DNA from: DASRBN01 sp035294305
Lineage (GTDB): Bacteria > Chloroflexota > Ktedonobacteria > Ktedonobacterales > Ktedonobacteraceae
Direction: 5' to 3'
Assembly: GCA_035294305.1 (NCBI GenBank)
Contig: DATGLD010000049.1
Location: 186,001 to 250,000 of the forward strand
Length of the DNA stretch: 64,000 bases
The notes below the pieces were generated by a model. It ran no database searches, was not told where the DNA came from, and saw only the letters and a program-made list of their open reading frames with translations. Made by a program: the position numbers and the translations under genes. How positions within the stretch are numbered: the stretch's first letter is position 1; each line of letters begins with the position of its first letter. Shown here one piece after another: positions 40,136 to 50,000 of the stretch.

Positions 40136-41467
40136 ATGGAGCAAACAAAACGCAACGTTTCTGAGCTATCTCAAGCCGAATATGACATCCGCGAAGAGCA
40201 AGTAATCTCCATACCAGCAGCAGGGCGCGATCTCACGCTGGTGAGCGCCGCCCATGCCGTCATTCACGCTATGTCGGTCCTCATGCCGCTGATCTATCCC
40301 ATTATCCAGGTCGAATATCACCTCAGCTATACTCAGATTGGCCTGATCGTCGCCATACCCAACGCCGTCGGGGGCCTGTTACAAATTATTTTCGGCCTGC
40401 TCAGTCGCTATATCCTGCGCAAGGTGATGCTGGGCGTGGGCAATATCCTGGTTGGCATCAGCACATTCTTTACCGGCACTATCACCGGATTCTGGACGCT
40501 GATGTTGTGGAGCATGCTCTCGCGTATCGCTGGAGCGCCGCAGCATCCGGTGGGCAGTTCGTATCTCTCCGACCGTTACGGTCGCAAACGGCACGGATAC
40601 GCGCTGGCATGGCACGTGGCGGGTGGCAATATCGGCACCCTGGCGGTGCCGCTCATCGCAGGCCCCCTGCTCGGCATGTGGGGATGGCGACCGGTTCTCT
40701 ATCTCGCGGCCCTGCCGGGCATCCTGATCGGCATCGCGATACTGATCCTGGTCGACGAAAAAGACCTGCTCGACCGGCGCGTTCCACGCCAGAAAACAGA
40801 ACCGGGCAATGCACAACTCCGGCAGTGGTCAATACGCACGGTGACGGTGGGTGTAAAAATGCTCTTCGAACCGCTGCGCAATCGCACGCTGGCAATAATT
40901 ATGCTCGTCTCGATTATTGCCGCCGGTGGACGCGGCCTGGGCAACGTCACTACCTATGTCCCGCTTTATCTCCAAAATATACGCCACCTGGACAGCACAA
41001 CGATCAGCATTTTCTTCACCATCCTGCTAGTTGGCAGTGTATTGGGACCGCTGCTGGGCGGTCGCCTCTCTGACTGGATAGGACGCCGCCGCATGCTGTT
41101 CTTCTTCTATGGAGCCTCGGCTTTTACCACCATTCTTTTCATTGTGGTGGCCGGCCCAGACATGCCGCTGTGGCTCATCCCAGTGTCGCTGGTGCTGATG
41201 GGTTTTGCTGTGTACGCTGAAAGTCCGCTCCTGCAGGCATATCTGGCCGATACGTCGCCATCGGCTATTCGCGACACCTCTTTCGGTCTCTACTTCGCCC
41301 TGGCATTCGGCGTCGGCTCGATCTGGAGCGGCATCCTGGGCTGGATCATCGACCATTACGGCTTCGGCGCGGCATTCTGGACGATGGCGGGTTCATATGT
41401 TGCCGCGGGATTGCTGCTTTTGCTGATCCGGCGGGAAGGCGCGGTCGCCGAGCCGGACAAAGAATAA
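40136..41467 (+). CDS. MFS exporter, Fsr (fosmidomycin resistance)-like
   Basis: This 443-residue protein has twelve predicted helices. Its N-terminal half matches the Fsr branch: HAVIHAMSVLMPLIYPIIQ, LSYTQIGLIVAIPNAVGGLL, the APQHPVGSSYLSDRYGRKR signature after helix 4 and WHVAGGNIGTLAVPLIAG in helix 5. The MFS A motif repeats in the second half as GGRLSDWIGRRRM. Fsr-type carriers export drugs or small metabolites; the true substrate is unknown. It is likely monocistronic. Confidence 0.87.
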   Translation: MEQTKRNVSELSQAEYDIREEQVISIPAAGRDLTLVSAAHAVIHAMSVLMPLIYPIIQVEYHLSYTQIGLIVAIPNAVGGLLQIIFGLLSRYILRKVMLGVGNILVGISTFFTGTITGFWTLMLWSMLSRIAGAPQHPVGSSYLSDRYGRKRHGYALAWHVAGGNIGTLAVPLIAGPLLGMWGWRPVLYLAALPGILIGIAILILVDEKDLLDRRVPRQKTEPGNAQLRQWSIRTVTVGVKMLFEPLRNRTLAIIMLVSIIAAGGRGLGNVTTYVPLYLQNIRHLDSTTISIFFTILLVGSVLGPLLGGRLSDWIGRRRMLFFFYGASAFTTILFIVVAGPDMPLWLIPVSLVLMGFAVYAESPLLQAYLADTSPSAIRDTSFGLYFALAFGVGSIWSGILGWIIDHYGFGAAFWTMAGSYVAAGLLLLLIRREGAVAEPDKE

Positions 41468-41624
41468 TCAGAGTGTTGTGCAGTAAACGAGGCATTTATT
41501 TTTGTCAATCAACTAAATGCGCAAGTGTCCTTTTTACCCATCTCCTATACTAAAAATAGCAAGCTGCAAAATACGACAACCAATCAGGAAATCTACCAGG
41601 CAGGTTAGAAGGGGTATTCATAGT

Positions 41625-42713
41625 ATGCGGACTGGCGCCAGGCAAGTGCGGGTGGTATATTCTCGGTGGAGTTCATTGTTTACGAAGCGGAGTGTTGCAC
41701 TGGTTCCATTTTTAGGATTAGTGCTGATGGCAAACGGATTACCACCCCGATTTGTTCCAATTCACCCATTGTATTTTCGAAATCAGGCACCGGCAATTTA
41801 TTGGGGTGTGCATGTTCCCGGCTGGCTCAATAACCTGTCAGCGGTCACAGCTTTCGAGCAGGACGCACACAAGGCTGTTTCCATCGTGATGTGGTACCAG
41901 GGCTGGGGCTTGAACGATGGTTCGCAGAATTTCGAGCCGGCATGGATGGACAATGTGCGCAATCACGGCTCCATTCCGATGATCTCCTGGGAACCGTGGA
42001 ACTATACCCAGGGCGCCAATCAACCGGCGTTTTCCCTGGCCAATATCATTGCCGGGCGCTTCGATGCGTATATCGCTCAATGGGCACTGGCCTCGAAAGC
42101 CTGGGGACACCCTTATTTCTTACGCTTCGCCGAGGAGATGAACGGCAACTGGTATCCCTGGTCGGAGCAGGTGAATGGCAATCGACCCGGACAATATGTG
42201 CAAGCATTCCGGCACGTACACGACATCTTCACAGCGTTGGGTGTCACCAATGTCACCTGGGTCTGGTCTCCAAACGTCGAATACAACGGCAGCACTCTAT
42301 TAAGTGAATTGTATCCAGGCTCATCCTACGTCGATTGGATCGGCATGGACGGCTATAACTGGTCTTACCTGGATGGACACACATGGCAGACCTTCGCGCA
42401 GGTATTTCGCCAGACCTACGACGATATTCTCGCCATGTCCACGGGCAGGCCGCTAATGGTGGCGGAAACGGCCTCAGCAGAAATCGGCGGCAACAAAGCG
42501 GCCTGGATTACGGATGCCTACGCCAACCAAATTCCCAACGCCTTTCCCGCCATTAAGGCGGTGATCTGGTTCAACGAGGACAAGGAGACCGATTGGCGCA
42601 TCGAGTCCTCGCAGGCGGCGCAGTCGGCATTTGCGCAGGCGATTGCTGCGGGCGTTTATGCTGCTAACTGGTTTGGAGGGGTGGATGGGGGGCCGGTTCG
42701 GGCGCTGGAGTAG
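41625..42713 (+). CDS. Secreted or anchored GH26-like glycoside hydrolase
   Basis: This 362-residue protein has an N-terminal signal or anchor helix (SVALVPFLGLVLMANG) and a (beta/alpha)8 domain of the GH26 type. The acid/base Glu is in RFAEEMNGNWYPW and the nucleophile Glu in PLMVAETASAE; WGVHVPGW and WVWSPNVEYN are further barrel signatures. GH26 enzymes act mainly on beta-mannans or mixed-linkage glucans. ATG 41625 follows AGAAGGGG by ten bases; the frame is open from 41517 but that part lacks a ribosome site. A palindromic terminator follows. Confidence 0.85.
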   Translation: MRTGARQVRVVYSRWSSLFTKRSVALVPFLGLVLMANGLPPRFVPIHPLYFRNQAPAIYWGVHVPGWLNNLSAVTAFEQDAHKAVSIVMWYQGWGLNDGSQNFEPAWMDNVRNHGSIPMISWEPWNYTQGANQPAFSLANIIAGRFDAYIAQWALASKAWGHPYFLRFAEEMNGNWYPWSEQVNGNRPGQYVQAFRHVHDIFTALGVTNVTWVWSPNVEYNGSTLLSELYPGSSYVDWIGMDGYNWSYLDGHTWQTFAQVFRQTYDDILAMSTGRPLMVAETASAEIGGNKAAWITDAYANQIPNAFPAIKAVIWFNEDKETDWRIESSQAAQSAFAQAIAAGVYAANWFGGVDGGPVRALE

Positions 42714-42721
42714 AGTTTGTT

Positions 42722-42775
42722 ACATGAATTGGGTAGGCTCTATGTGGTGTCGTATAGAGCCTACCCAATTCATGT
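42722..42775. terminator. Bidirectional terminator, perfect 22-bp stem
   Basis: Arms 42722-42743 and 42754-42775 are exact reverse complements around a ten-base loop (GTGGTGTCGT). It separates the convergent GH26 and thiolase genes. Confidence 0.82.
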
Positions 42776-42789
42776 TCTATGAAATGCTT

Positions 42790-43971
42790 CTATACCTCGA
42801 CCGCCATCGCTACCGCCTCGCCACCACCCAGGCAGAGCGTAGCGAGGCCGCGCCCACCACCTCGGCGGCGCAATTCGTAGATCAGCGTCGTCAGGACACG
42901 CGAGCCGCTGGAGCCGATGGGATGGCCAAGGGCAATAGCCCCGCCGTTGACGTTGACGCGCGACCAGTCCCAGTCGAGTTCTTTGCCGTTGGCCAGCGCC
43001 TGGGCTGCGAATGCCTCGTTGACCTCGATGAGGTCGAAGTCGCTCAATTTGAGTCCGGTGCGCTCTAAGAGGCGGCGCACGGCGCGCGGGGGCGCGGCGA
43101 AGATGTAGCGCGGTGTAATCGCGCCGGTAGCATAGCCTATAATGCGCGCGAGGGTATTCATACCGTTGGCCCTGGCGAAGTCACTATCCACTACAACGGT
43201 GGCCGAAGCTCCATCGCTCAGACCGGGAGCATTGCCGGCCGTCACGGTGCCCCCTTCCTCGAAGACCGGCATCAGTTTTGCCAGCGCATCCATCGAGGTG
43301 TCGCCGCGAATGGGTTCATCGCTATCTACCACCAGCAGGCCTTTTTTCTGCTTGACCTCGATAGGCACAATCTCGTCTTTGAAACGACCGGCGCTCGTCG
43401 CGGCCAGCGCCTTCTGGTGGCTCTCAAACGCGAAATGATCCTGCTCCTGGCGGGTGACACCGTATTTCTCGGCGATGATCTCGGCCTCACTGCCCATGTG
43501 AATATTTTCGAAGGCGCACCAGAGGCCATCATGCACGACGGCATCGATGAGCTTGCCATCGCCCATGCGATAGCCTGTACGGGCCTTCTCCAGGAGGTAG
43601 GGCGCGTTGCTCATGCTCTCCATGCCGCCCGCGACAAAGGCTTTCGCATCTCCAGCACGAATGGCCTGCGCTGCCAGCATAACAGCTTTGAGGCCAGAGC
43701 CGCATACCTTGTTGATGGTGAGCGCGGGAGTATCGTCGGGGAGTCCGGCATGCAGCGCGGCCTGGCGCGCGGGCGCCTGCCCAATTCCTGCCGAGACGAC
43801 ATTGCCCATAATTACTTCATCAAGCGCATCCGGGGCGATACCGGAGCGGCGTACAACTTCTTTAATCACGATTGCACCAAGCTGGGGTGCGCTAAAACCG
43901 GCAAGATTGCTAAGAAATTTGCCCGTTGGCGTGCGAACCGCCCCAACGATCACTGCTTCATGTTCTGCCAT
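42790..43971 (-). CDS. Acetyl-CoA acetyltransferase (thiolase)
   Basis: This 393-residue thiolase joins two acetyl-CoA or cleaves acetoacetyl-CoA (or longer 3-ketoacyl-CoA). The acylated Cys is in INKVCGSGLKAV, the His in GGAIALGHPIGSSG and the second Cys in LATLCLGGGEA. Length matches biosynthetic and degradative thiolases alike. ATG 43971 follows GGAG by nine bases. It is alone, but the acyl-CoA mutases and biotin carrier elsewhere in the window suggest a shared acyl-CoA network. Confidence 0.94.
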   Translation of the reverse strand: MAEHEAVIVGAVRTPTGKFLSNLAGFSAPQLGAIVIKEVVRRSGIAPDALDEVIMGNVVSAGIGQAPARQAALHAGLPDDTPALTINKVCGSGLKAVMLAAQAIRAGDAKAFVAGGMESMSNAPYLLEKARTGYRMGDGKLIDAVVHDGLWCAFENIHMGSEAEIIAEKYGVTRQEQDHFAFESHQKALAATSAGRFKDEIVPIEVKQKKGLLVVDSDEPIRGDTSMDALAKLMPVFEEGGTVTAGNAPGLSDGASATVVVDSDFARANGMNTLARIIGYATGAITPRYIFAAPPRAVRRLLERTGLKLSDFDLIEVNEAFAAQALANGKELDWDWSRVNVNGGAIALGHPIGSSGSRVLTTLIYELRRRGGGRGLATLCLGGGEAVAMAVEV

Positions 43972-44357
43972 GTATTGATTCTCCTGAGCAATCCGGGAAT
44001 GCCTTGCTATTCCACAACGCTGTGGAGCTTTGCAGTACGAACCACCAGAAAGGGACTGCTCGAAAGGTGGAACTGCTTCTACTTCATTGTACCTTCGTCA
44101 ACAGGATGGGTCAAACTCGTGCAGGATAGAGGCAAGGTGATGTAGACTACAAGAGAGACATCACCAGGGATCTCACGGAGGGCGTACCCTGGTGGTCGCC
44201 TGCTCTACTTCTCTCAGGTGGTCGTCCTCTATAGACATGGTAGATGAGGCGCCTTGTTTTTTCCCCTTTTCTATTGTAACGTTAAGGCATAGCAGTGATT
44301 GATGGCTGAGGCAAGATAAGATAAGATAGATCGCATACATAGAGAGGAGTTAGCAGT
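43972..44357. other. 386-base intergenic region with one repeat locus
   Basis: It separates the divergent thiolase and DinB-fold genes. It holds the dispersed repeat at 44177-44230 and short GATAA repeats near 44310-44325. I see no convincing gene or clear promoter. Confidence 0.6.
44177..44230 (-). repeat. Full plus half copy of the dispersed repeat
   Basis: Full copy 44177-44205 (GGAGGGCGTACCC then TGGTGGTCGCC) followed by a half copy AGGTGGTCGTCCTCT at 44216-44230. Confidence 0.8.
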
Positions 44358-44870
44358 TTGGCTACAGAACGATCCACGCAGCAGAGTATTCTGGACGCCT
44401 TGCAGGAAGATGATGCGCGTTTTAGAAGGCTCATTAACCATTTGAGCGACGAACAGCAGCAGGAAGCGTTCACCCCGGAGGGCTGGTCGGTCGAGGATTT
44501 CCTGGCGCATATGGCCCATTGGAAGGATTCGACGCTCAAGCTCATTGTGGCATACACGCATGATCAGCAGCTTCCACCCGTGATGCCATCGGGAGATGAG
44601 GCCAACGCGCAGGCGCGAGAAGTCGCTAAGTCGCTTTCGCTGCCACAGGTACGCAACTATTGGGAGGAAACGCACAAGGGCTTTACCCATCTCGTTGCCG
44701 ATGAACTTGATGATGAGAGATTGCAAGAGAAGGTACGCCCGCCCTGGAATGAAGGCCCTGAGATGCGAATTTGCGACATCGTTACCGATATCTGTGGTCA
44801 CGAAGCGGAACATTTCGAGTTAATCGAGCAATACTTCGAGATCCCGGATAATCTTGAGGTTGCTGATTGA
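44358..44870 (+). CDS. DinB-fold (ClbS/DfsB-like) protein
   Basis: This 170-residue, all-helical protein resembles the DinB/mycothiol-dependent maleylpyruvate isomerase N-terminal superfamily, closest to the ClbS/DfsB group. Probable metal ligands are in FLAHMAHWKDST (about 50-60) and CGHEAEHFELIE (about 150-160); the GWSVEDFLAHM helix is typical. Family members are metal-dependent hydrolases, thiol transferases or stress proteins, so the function is open. TTG 44358 follows GGAG by eight bases. Confidence 0.75.
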   Translation: MATERSTQQSILDALQEDDARFRRLINHLSDEQQQEAFTPEGWSVEDFLAHMAHWKDSTLKLIVAYTHDQQLPPVMPSGDEANAQAREVAKSLSLPQVRNYWEETHKGFTHLVADELDDERLQEKVRPPWNEGPEMRICDIVTDICGHEAEHFELIEQYFEIPDNLEVAD

Positions 44871-44894
44871 GGATGCTGTACTTCTGGCGCGGCT

Positions 44895-45887
44895 TTATGG
44901 CTTAGGCGGCAGCGTCCCCATATGAAAATCCGGCGGCACACTCATATTCCACATATCACCTGGCACCTGGGATGATGGCATTAGCTTGAGGCTCTGGTAA
45001 ATGGGTTTGCCTGTGCCGGGGCCAGCCGCGCCTTGTAGCACATTCACCGGCTGGTATCGCATATTGAGCAATAGCACGAGGCCGTTTTTCAGGCGAATAC
45101 GGTAGACCGGTTGCCCTTGAAAGGCGCCCTTATCGAGGTAGATGGCGCTGTTTGTCGCCAGGTCGTGCCTGAGCTGTGCCAGGTCAAAAGCCGAGTCATC
45201 CACCATCCATTGATCGGCTCCCCATTGGGCCACGTGATGCTTCATATCCATGCCCAGGACTTCGCCGCTCTTTTCATCAGCTACTGCGACCACGTCCAGC
45301 GAGCCGGCAACGGTTTCTACATGCATCATATGCATGCCAAGGTTATCGTAGGTGTAGACATTGTAGCGTGTGCCATTTTTCCCGACGTTGGTCTCTTTAT
45401 GGTAGAGAACATAGCTGCTCCAGGAGAGGTTTTGTGGCAGGCTAAATGCATGCTGCCCGGTATTTAATGGTGATATGCCGTTCATAAACAATGTCGTGAA
45501 CAAGGCTACGACTAGTACGGCAGCAGTTGCCAGGGAACCTACCAGCCAGGCAGGACGCCCGCTCACTTTGGCTTTATGACGCGGGACTTCCCGTTCAGGA
45601 GTAGTGGCAGCCTTACCATTCATAGAAGCCAGGGCCGCCATGATAGCGCGATCCACACGCAGTGAAGGGGTGGTCTGCGCGAGGCCTGATGCGACGAGGT
45701 GGGTTGTTTGCTGCAATTGCTGCAATGCGGCGGCGCAATCTGAACAGGTATTAACGTGTTCGGATAAGAGCGCGATTTGTTGCGCCGTCAGGTCGTCCAT
45801 GACCGCCAGGTAGAGGCGCACGATCTCACAAACCTGAGGGCCTGTCTCGCCCGGCTGCGGTATGGGCGGCAGATTGTACTCGTTCAT
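44895..45887 (-). CDS. Anti-sigma factor with zinc-binding domain
   Basis: This 330-residue membrane protein has an N-terminal anti-sigma domain with the zinc motif HVNTCSDC (Hx3CxxC, about 44-51), one membrane helix (SLATAAVLVVALFTTLF, about 118-134), and a long extracytoplasmic domain of about 190 residues rich in beta strands that resembles lipoprotein-carrier-like folds. Its ATG overlaps the sigma gene's stop by four bases (ATGA), so it is coupled to the sigma factor it most likely holds inactive. The signal it senses is unknown. Confidence 0.87.
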   Translation of the reverse strand: MNEYNLPPIPQPGETGPQVCEIVRLYLAVMDDLTAQQIALLSEHVNTCSDCAAALQQLQQTTHLVASGLAQTTPSLRVDRAIMAALASMNGKAATTPEREVPRHKAKVSGRPAWLVGSLATAAVLVVALFTTLFMNGISPLNTGQHAFSLPQNLSWSSYVLYHKETNVGKNGTRYNVYTYDNLGMHMMHVETVAGSLDVVAVADEKSGEVLGMDMKHHVAQWGADQWMVDDSAFDLAQLRHDLATNSAIYLDKGAFQGQPVYRIRLKNGLVLLLNMRYQPVNVLQGAAGPGTGKPIYQSLKLMPSSQVPGDMWNMSVPPDFHMGTLPPKP

Positions 45888-46534
45888 CGTACCGGCCCCC
45901 GTTCTTTATCCGCTGCTGCATCCTGCTTGCTGAGACGCTCGTAGTGCTCGGCGAACATACGTTTCGCGCGTGAGATACGAGTTGCAGCCGCATTGGGCGA
46001 TATGCCTACGATTTCCGCGATTTCCTGGTAAGGTACACCCTGGGCGGCGTTCAGGATTAACGCGATGGCGTAATCCTGTGGCATACTTGCCAGTGCCTGC
46101 CGAATATGGTCTCGTTCCGCTATCTCCGGTATGCCGCCGCTGCTGGCAGGCAAGTAGGAATTTTCTTCCTCAAGATAGGTTTCGCCCCACTCGCTGTTCG
46201 CCTTGCGTCGTGAAAGCGGCCACCAGGAGATGCGCTTGCGCCGTCGCATCTGATCAACACATAAATTGGTCGCGATCTTGTAGAGCCAGGCGGAAAGATT
46301 TTCCCGGTCATAGAGATCATTCCAGGCGGTAAATGCGCGTATGAATACTTCCTGCGTAATATCGTCCGCGTCTTCCTGACTGCCAAGCAGGCGAAAAATA
46401 TACGAATGGATCGGTCGCCGGAAACGCTCATAAATTTCTCCGACGGTCGGCGGCTCACCTGTTGTTTGAGTAGTATTTCGAGCCAATGAGAATGACTGTG
46501 TATCCTGCACATTGCGCTCTTTATCCGTCTTCAT
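45884..46534 (-). CDS. ECF-type RNA polymerase sigma factor
   Basis: This 216-residue sigma-70-family factor has region 2 (YIFRLLGSQEDADDITQEVF, then LSAWLYKIATNLCVDQMRRR, which melts the -10) and region 4 (LASMPQDYAIALILNAAQGV, PYQEIAEIVGISPNAAATRI). A linker of about 45 residues between them is long and acidic. ATG 46534 is chosen because it gives the normal ECF length and lies after the promoter at 46656-46664; the frame stays open to 46759, but that part has no sigma features. The anti-sigma gene follows with a four-base overlap. Confidence 0.9.
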   Translation of the reverse strand: MKTDKERNVQDTQSFSLARNTTQTTGEPPTVGEIYERFRRPIHSYIFRLLGSQEDADDITQEVFIRAFTAWNDLYDRENLSAWLYKIATNLCVDQMRRRKRISWWPLSRRKANSEWGETYLEEENSYLPASSGGIPEIAERDHIRQALASMPQDYAIALILNAAQGVPYQEIAEIVGISPNAAATRISRAKRMFAEHYERLSKQDAAADKERGPVR

Positions 46535-47028
46535 GCCGGCATACGTTCTTTCACGTGGCTGGGAAACCGCAAGCCAGGCTTCAGTAAGGGCATTTCCTGG
46601 AAGCGATAGAAGCACTCCGGCTGCGGTTCTGGAATATCCTACAAGTTCTGTAAGTAGTATACCAGCTATCGTGACGGAAAAGAAACGGAACATATTGCTT
46701 TGCTCTTTCAAAACATCTATCTGTCTTATCAGCTTTCCTATGGAGAAACAGGAAAACAATTAGGGTATAACTCTCGTCTTCACTTTCTAACACGGTACTT
46801 ACCGCATCCTTTTACAAGTTTTTGGGTTCTCAGCGGAGAAACAACTTGCACGCACCCGTTCTTTTTGAAGAGGGCAGAGGCAGAGAATAGGAACATCGTC
46901 CTATCAATGAGGCAGGCTGTTTGTGAAAAGCAGGGATTTACTTATCATGGATGTAGGGGCGCTACCCTGTGAACTTTTGTGAACGTCCAATCGCCCTCGT
47001 ATATTGCCAATAATTAGAAGAGGTTTTT
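46535..47028. other. 494-base divergent intergenic region
   Basis: It lies between the sigma factor (minus) and the sedolisin gene (plus). Seen here are the sigma-gene promoter (46656-46664) and a short dyad at 46887-46904 (ATAGGA...TCCTAT). No coding sequence is convincing, and no clear ECF-type promoter pair was found for the sedolisin gene. Confidence 0.5.
46656..46664 (-). promoter_or_regulatory. Extended -10 promoter for the ECF sigma operon
   Basis: On the minus strand TGGTATACT is a TGn-extended -10 element, placing the transcript start near 46649, about 115 bases before the ATG at 46534. Confidence 0.45.
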
Positions 47029-50000
47029 ATGCCAATTGATGAATCGGGGCCTTCCTCACATAAGAAGCCCCTACAATCTGGAAATCGTTATGGGCTCAGG
47101 GGCGTATCCACGTGGCCGCCCGCTTCCCGCCCCCCCGCGGAATCCCCACGGTGGAAGATACGTCCCAGGATTATTTTCCCATTGCTCGCCATTCTGTTGA
47201 TCGTCGGGGCGTTAAGCTGGCGGTTCGGCGGCAATTTTATACACGCGGCTCCAGCAGGCGGCAGTGTCACATTTCCAGGTACCGTTTCTCCCATCATCAA
47301 GCGTAGTCACCTCCAAGGGCCGGCAGACCCGAATCAGCAAATTTCGCTCTCCATTGGGCTGCGCCTGAGCAATGCCGATGGCCTGAAACACTATGTAGAG
47401 GATATTACCAATCCTAAATCACTGAATTATCATCGCTATCTAACCCCCGCGCAGGTAACCGATGTTTTTGGGCCGGATAAGACGACCTATAATGCGCTGC
47501 TGCAGTTTCTACAACAATCCGGTTTTACGATTAAAGCCACCTATAGACATCGTCTTCTGATTACGTTTAGTGGTACGGTTGGGCAGGTGGAGAGTGTATT
47601 TCATGTGCGGATCAACAATTATACCGCGCCTGATGGTCACCAATTTTATGCGAATCCTGGCGATCCGCAGCTTCCAGCGACACTGGCAGGAGCAGTATTG
47701 AGCATCAGCGGACTCAACAACGCGCTGCGCTGGCAACACGCGACATTAGACGAAAAGAATCTTCCATCAAACCCGCAAGGAGCTTCAGTGAGTTGCTTAG
47801 GACATGGAAGCAGCTATTTGACGCCCGATCAAACGGCCTCAGCCTACAACCTGAATGGCCTGTACAGCGCGGGCTACTCGGGCGAGGGTCAAACAGTGGC
47901 GCTTTTTGAACTCGCTACCTACCAGATGAGCGACCTGACTAACTACGCCTCATGCTTTGGTCACGCGCACCCTACAATTCAAACGGTCGTTGCAGGCACC
48001 GGCAAGGTTCCTACCGATGACGGCGTTGCGGAGGTCGAGCTGGATGCCGAACTTGTGCTGAGCGCCGCGCCTCAACTCGGCGTGCTGCGCATTTACGAGG
48101 CCGCCAACGATCCGTCAGATTACAATGCCGAGTGGGCGCAGGTCGTCCAGGACGCGGTTCCGGTGATAAGCACGAGTTGGGGCGCGTGCGAAAGCGAGAT
48201 CGGGCAGCAGGAAGCCCAGCAAGAGAACGCCTTCTTCATGGAAGCCGTCGCGCAGGGACAGAATATCTTCGCTGCTTCTGGCGATAGCGGCAGCGCGGGC
48301 TGCTATTTCGACGGGTCGCCTTCGAGTATATTGAATGCCGGAGACCCTGGCGCGCAGCCGTTCGTAACCGGAGTCGGCGGCACCACACTGACCTTGAACG
48401 GCCCCTCGTATGGCAGCGAAACTACGTGGAATAACAATTATGGGGCTTCCGGCGGCGGCATCAGCCAGTACTGGCAATTGCCAACCTGGCAGATCGCTCC
48501 TGGCGTCATTAACGGCTACAGTTCGAGAACGCCCTGCAATGCCCCCCAGGGCAGCTTCTGCCGCGAAACGCCGGATGTTTCTTTGAACGCGGACCCGACT
48601 ACTGGCTATCTGATCTACTGCACATCGCCCGCCGTTTCTTACTGCAAGAACAACGGCCCCTGGGTTGTCATCGGCGGTACATCGGCAGCGGCGCCGATGT
48701 GGGCTGCGATGATGACGTTAACTAACGAGATGTCGTTGAAGACGGGCGGCTTCAACATCGGCTTCGTCGCCCCCTTGCTCTACCAGGTCGGCAACAACCA
48801 GTCCAGCTACAGCGCCAGTTTCCACGATGTTACAACTGGCAATAACGACTACAAAGGTCTGAATAACGGTGTCTATCCTGCCACCGCCAATTACGACATG
48901 GCGACGGGCCTGGGCAGCTACAACGCCTTCACGCTGGCCACCAACCTGGTATCACTGGCGCTCAACCAATCAGGTTCGCGTTCCGCGCCCGCCAGCAAGA
49001 CGTGGTACTTCGCCGAAGGCAGTGTCGGTGGCAGTTTCCAGGAATTTTTGACCCTGGAGAACCCCAACACCAGCCAGGCGGCTACCGTCAGCGTCACTTA
49101 TCTGTTCCAGTCGCGTTCGCCGGTGACGATTAATCATACCGTTCCCGCCAGTTCGCGCTTCACCGTCAATGTGAACTCGGATCTGAATATCCCGCCATCC
49201 GGCTCACATCAGTCCATTTCGGCGGTCGTACAGGTGACCAGTGGCCCTGCTATCATCGCCGAACGGCCTATGTACTTCAACTTCCAGGGGATTCAGAGCG
49301 GAACCGATGTGCTCGGAGCCACCGCGCCCGGGCAATCTTTCTTCTTCTCCTATGCCGATACACGCCAGTCCGGTCGCAGCTACTATTCGTACGTTACCAT
49401 GCTCAATCCGAGCAGCACGCAGACGGCGACGGCCACAATCACCTACTATACCGGTTCTTGTGGGCAAAATGGCCAGCCGGCTTGCCCTCAGCAGGTCGTC
49501 TCCATTCCTCCGCTACATCGTGGTACAGGCGCGCCCCCGGCGAACAGCCAGGTTTCGGTCTATGTGACTTCCAACCTGCCCATCGTCGTTGAGCGACCCA
49601 TGTATTTCCGCGATACCATTCCCAATGCGGGCGGGCTTACGACCGGCGCAGCCAGCGTTGTTGGTGTCCCGGTTCCCGGTAATGACTGGCTCTTTGCCGA
49701 GGGCTATACCGCCAAAGATTTCCAGGAATACTTCGAGTTGGCCAACTTCGACTCGTCGACGCCTGCTACCGCCACTATCAAACTCGAATACAGCAATGGG
49801 CATACGCAGGCCATTCAGGTAACGGTTCCACCGCTTGGACGCTACGTGTTAGATGTCAATCAGGCCAACGCTCATCCTTACGGCGCCTGCGATGTCAATC
49901 CATGCCAGACCACGAATGATTCTTCGGCTGAAATCACCTCTACCGGGCCGATTGTAGCCGACCGCCTGATGTACTTCCACTTTGGCCCGCATTATTATTC

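Noticed and set aside
46535..46759. 75-residue N-terminal extension of the ECF sigma factor
   Set aside because: No sigma features, an extended -10 promoter lies inside it, and the shorter start gives the normal family length.
46887..46904. ATAGGA...TCCTAT dyad as an ECF-controlled promoter for the sedolisin gene
   Set aside because: GGAAC and CGTC are too close together for an ECF -35/-10 pair, and the six-base arms are short.
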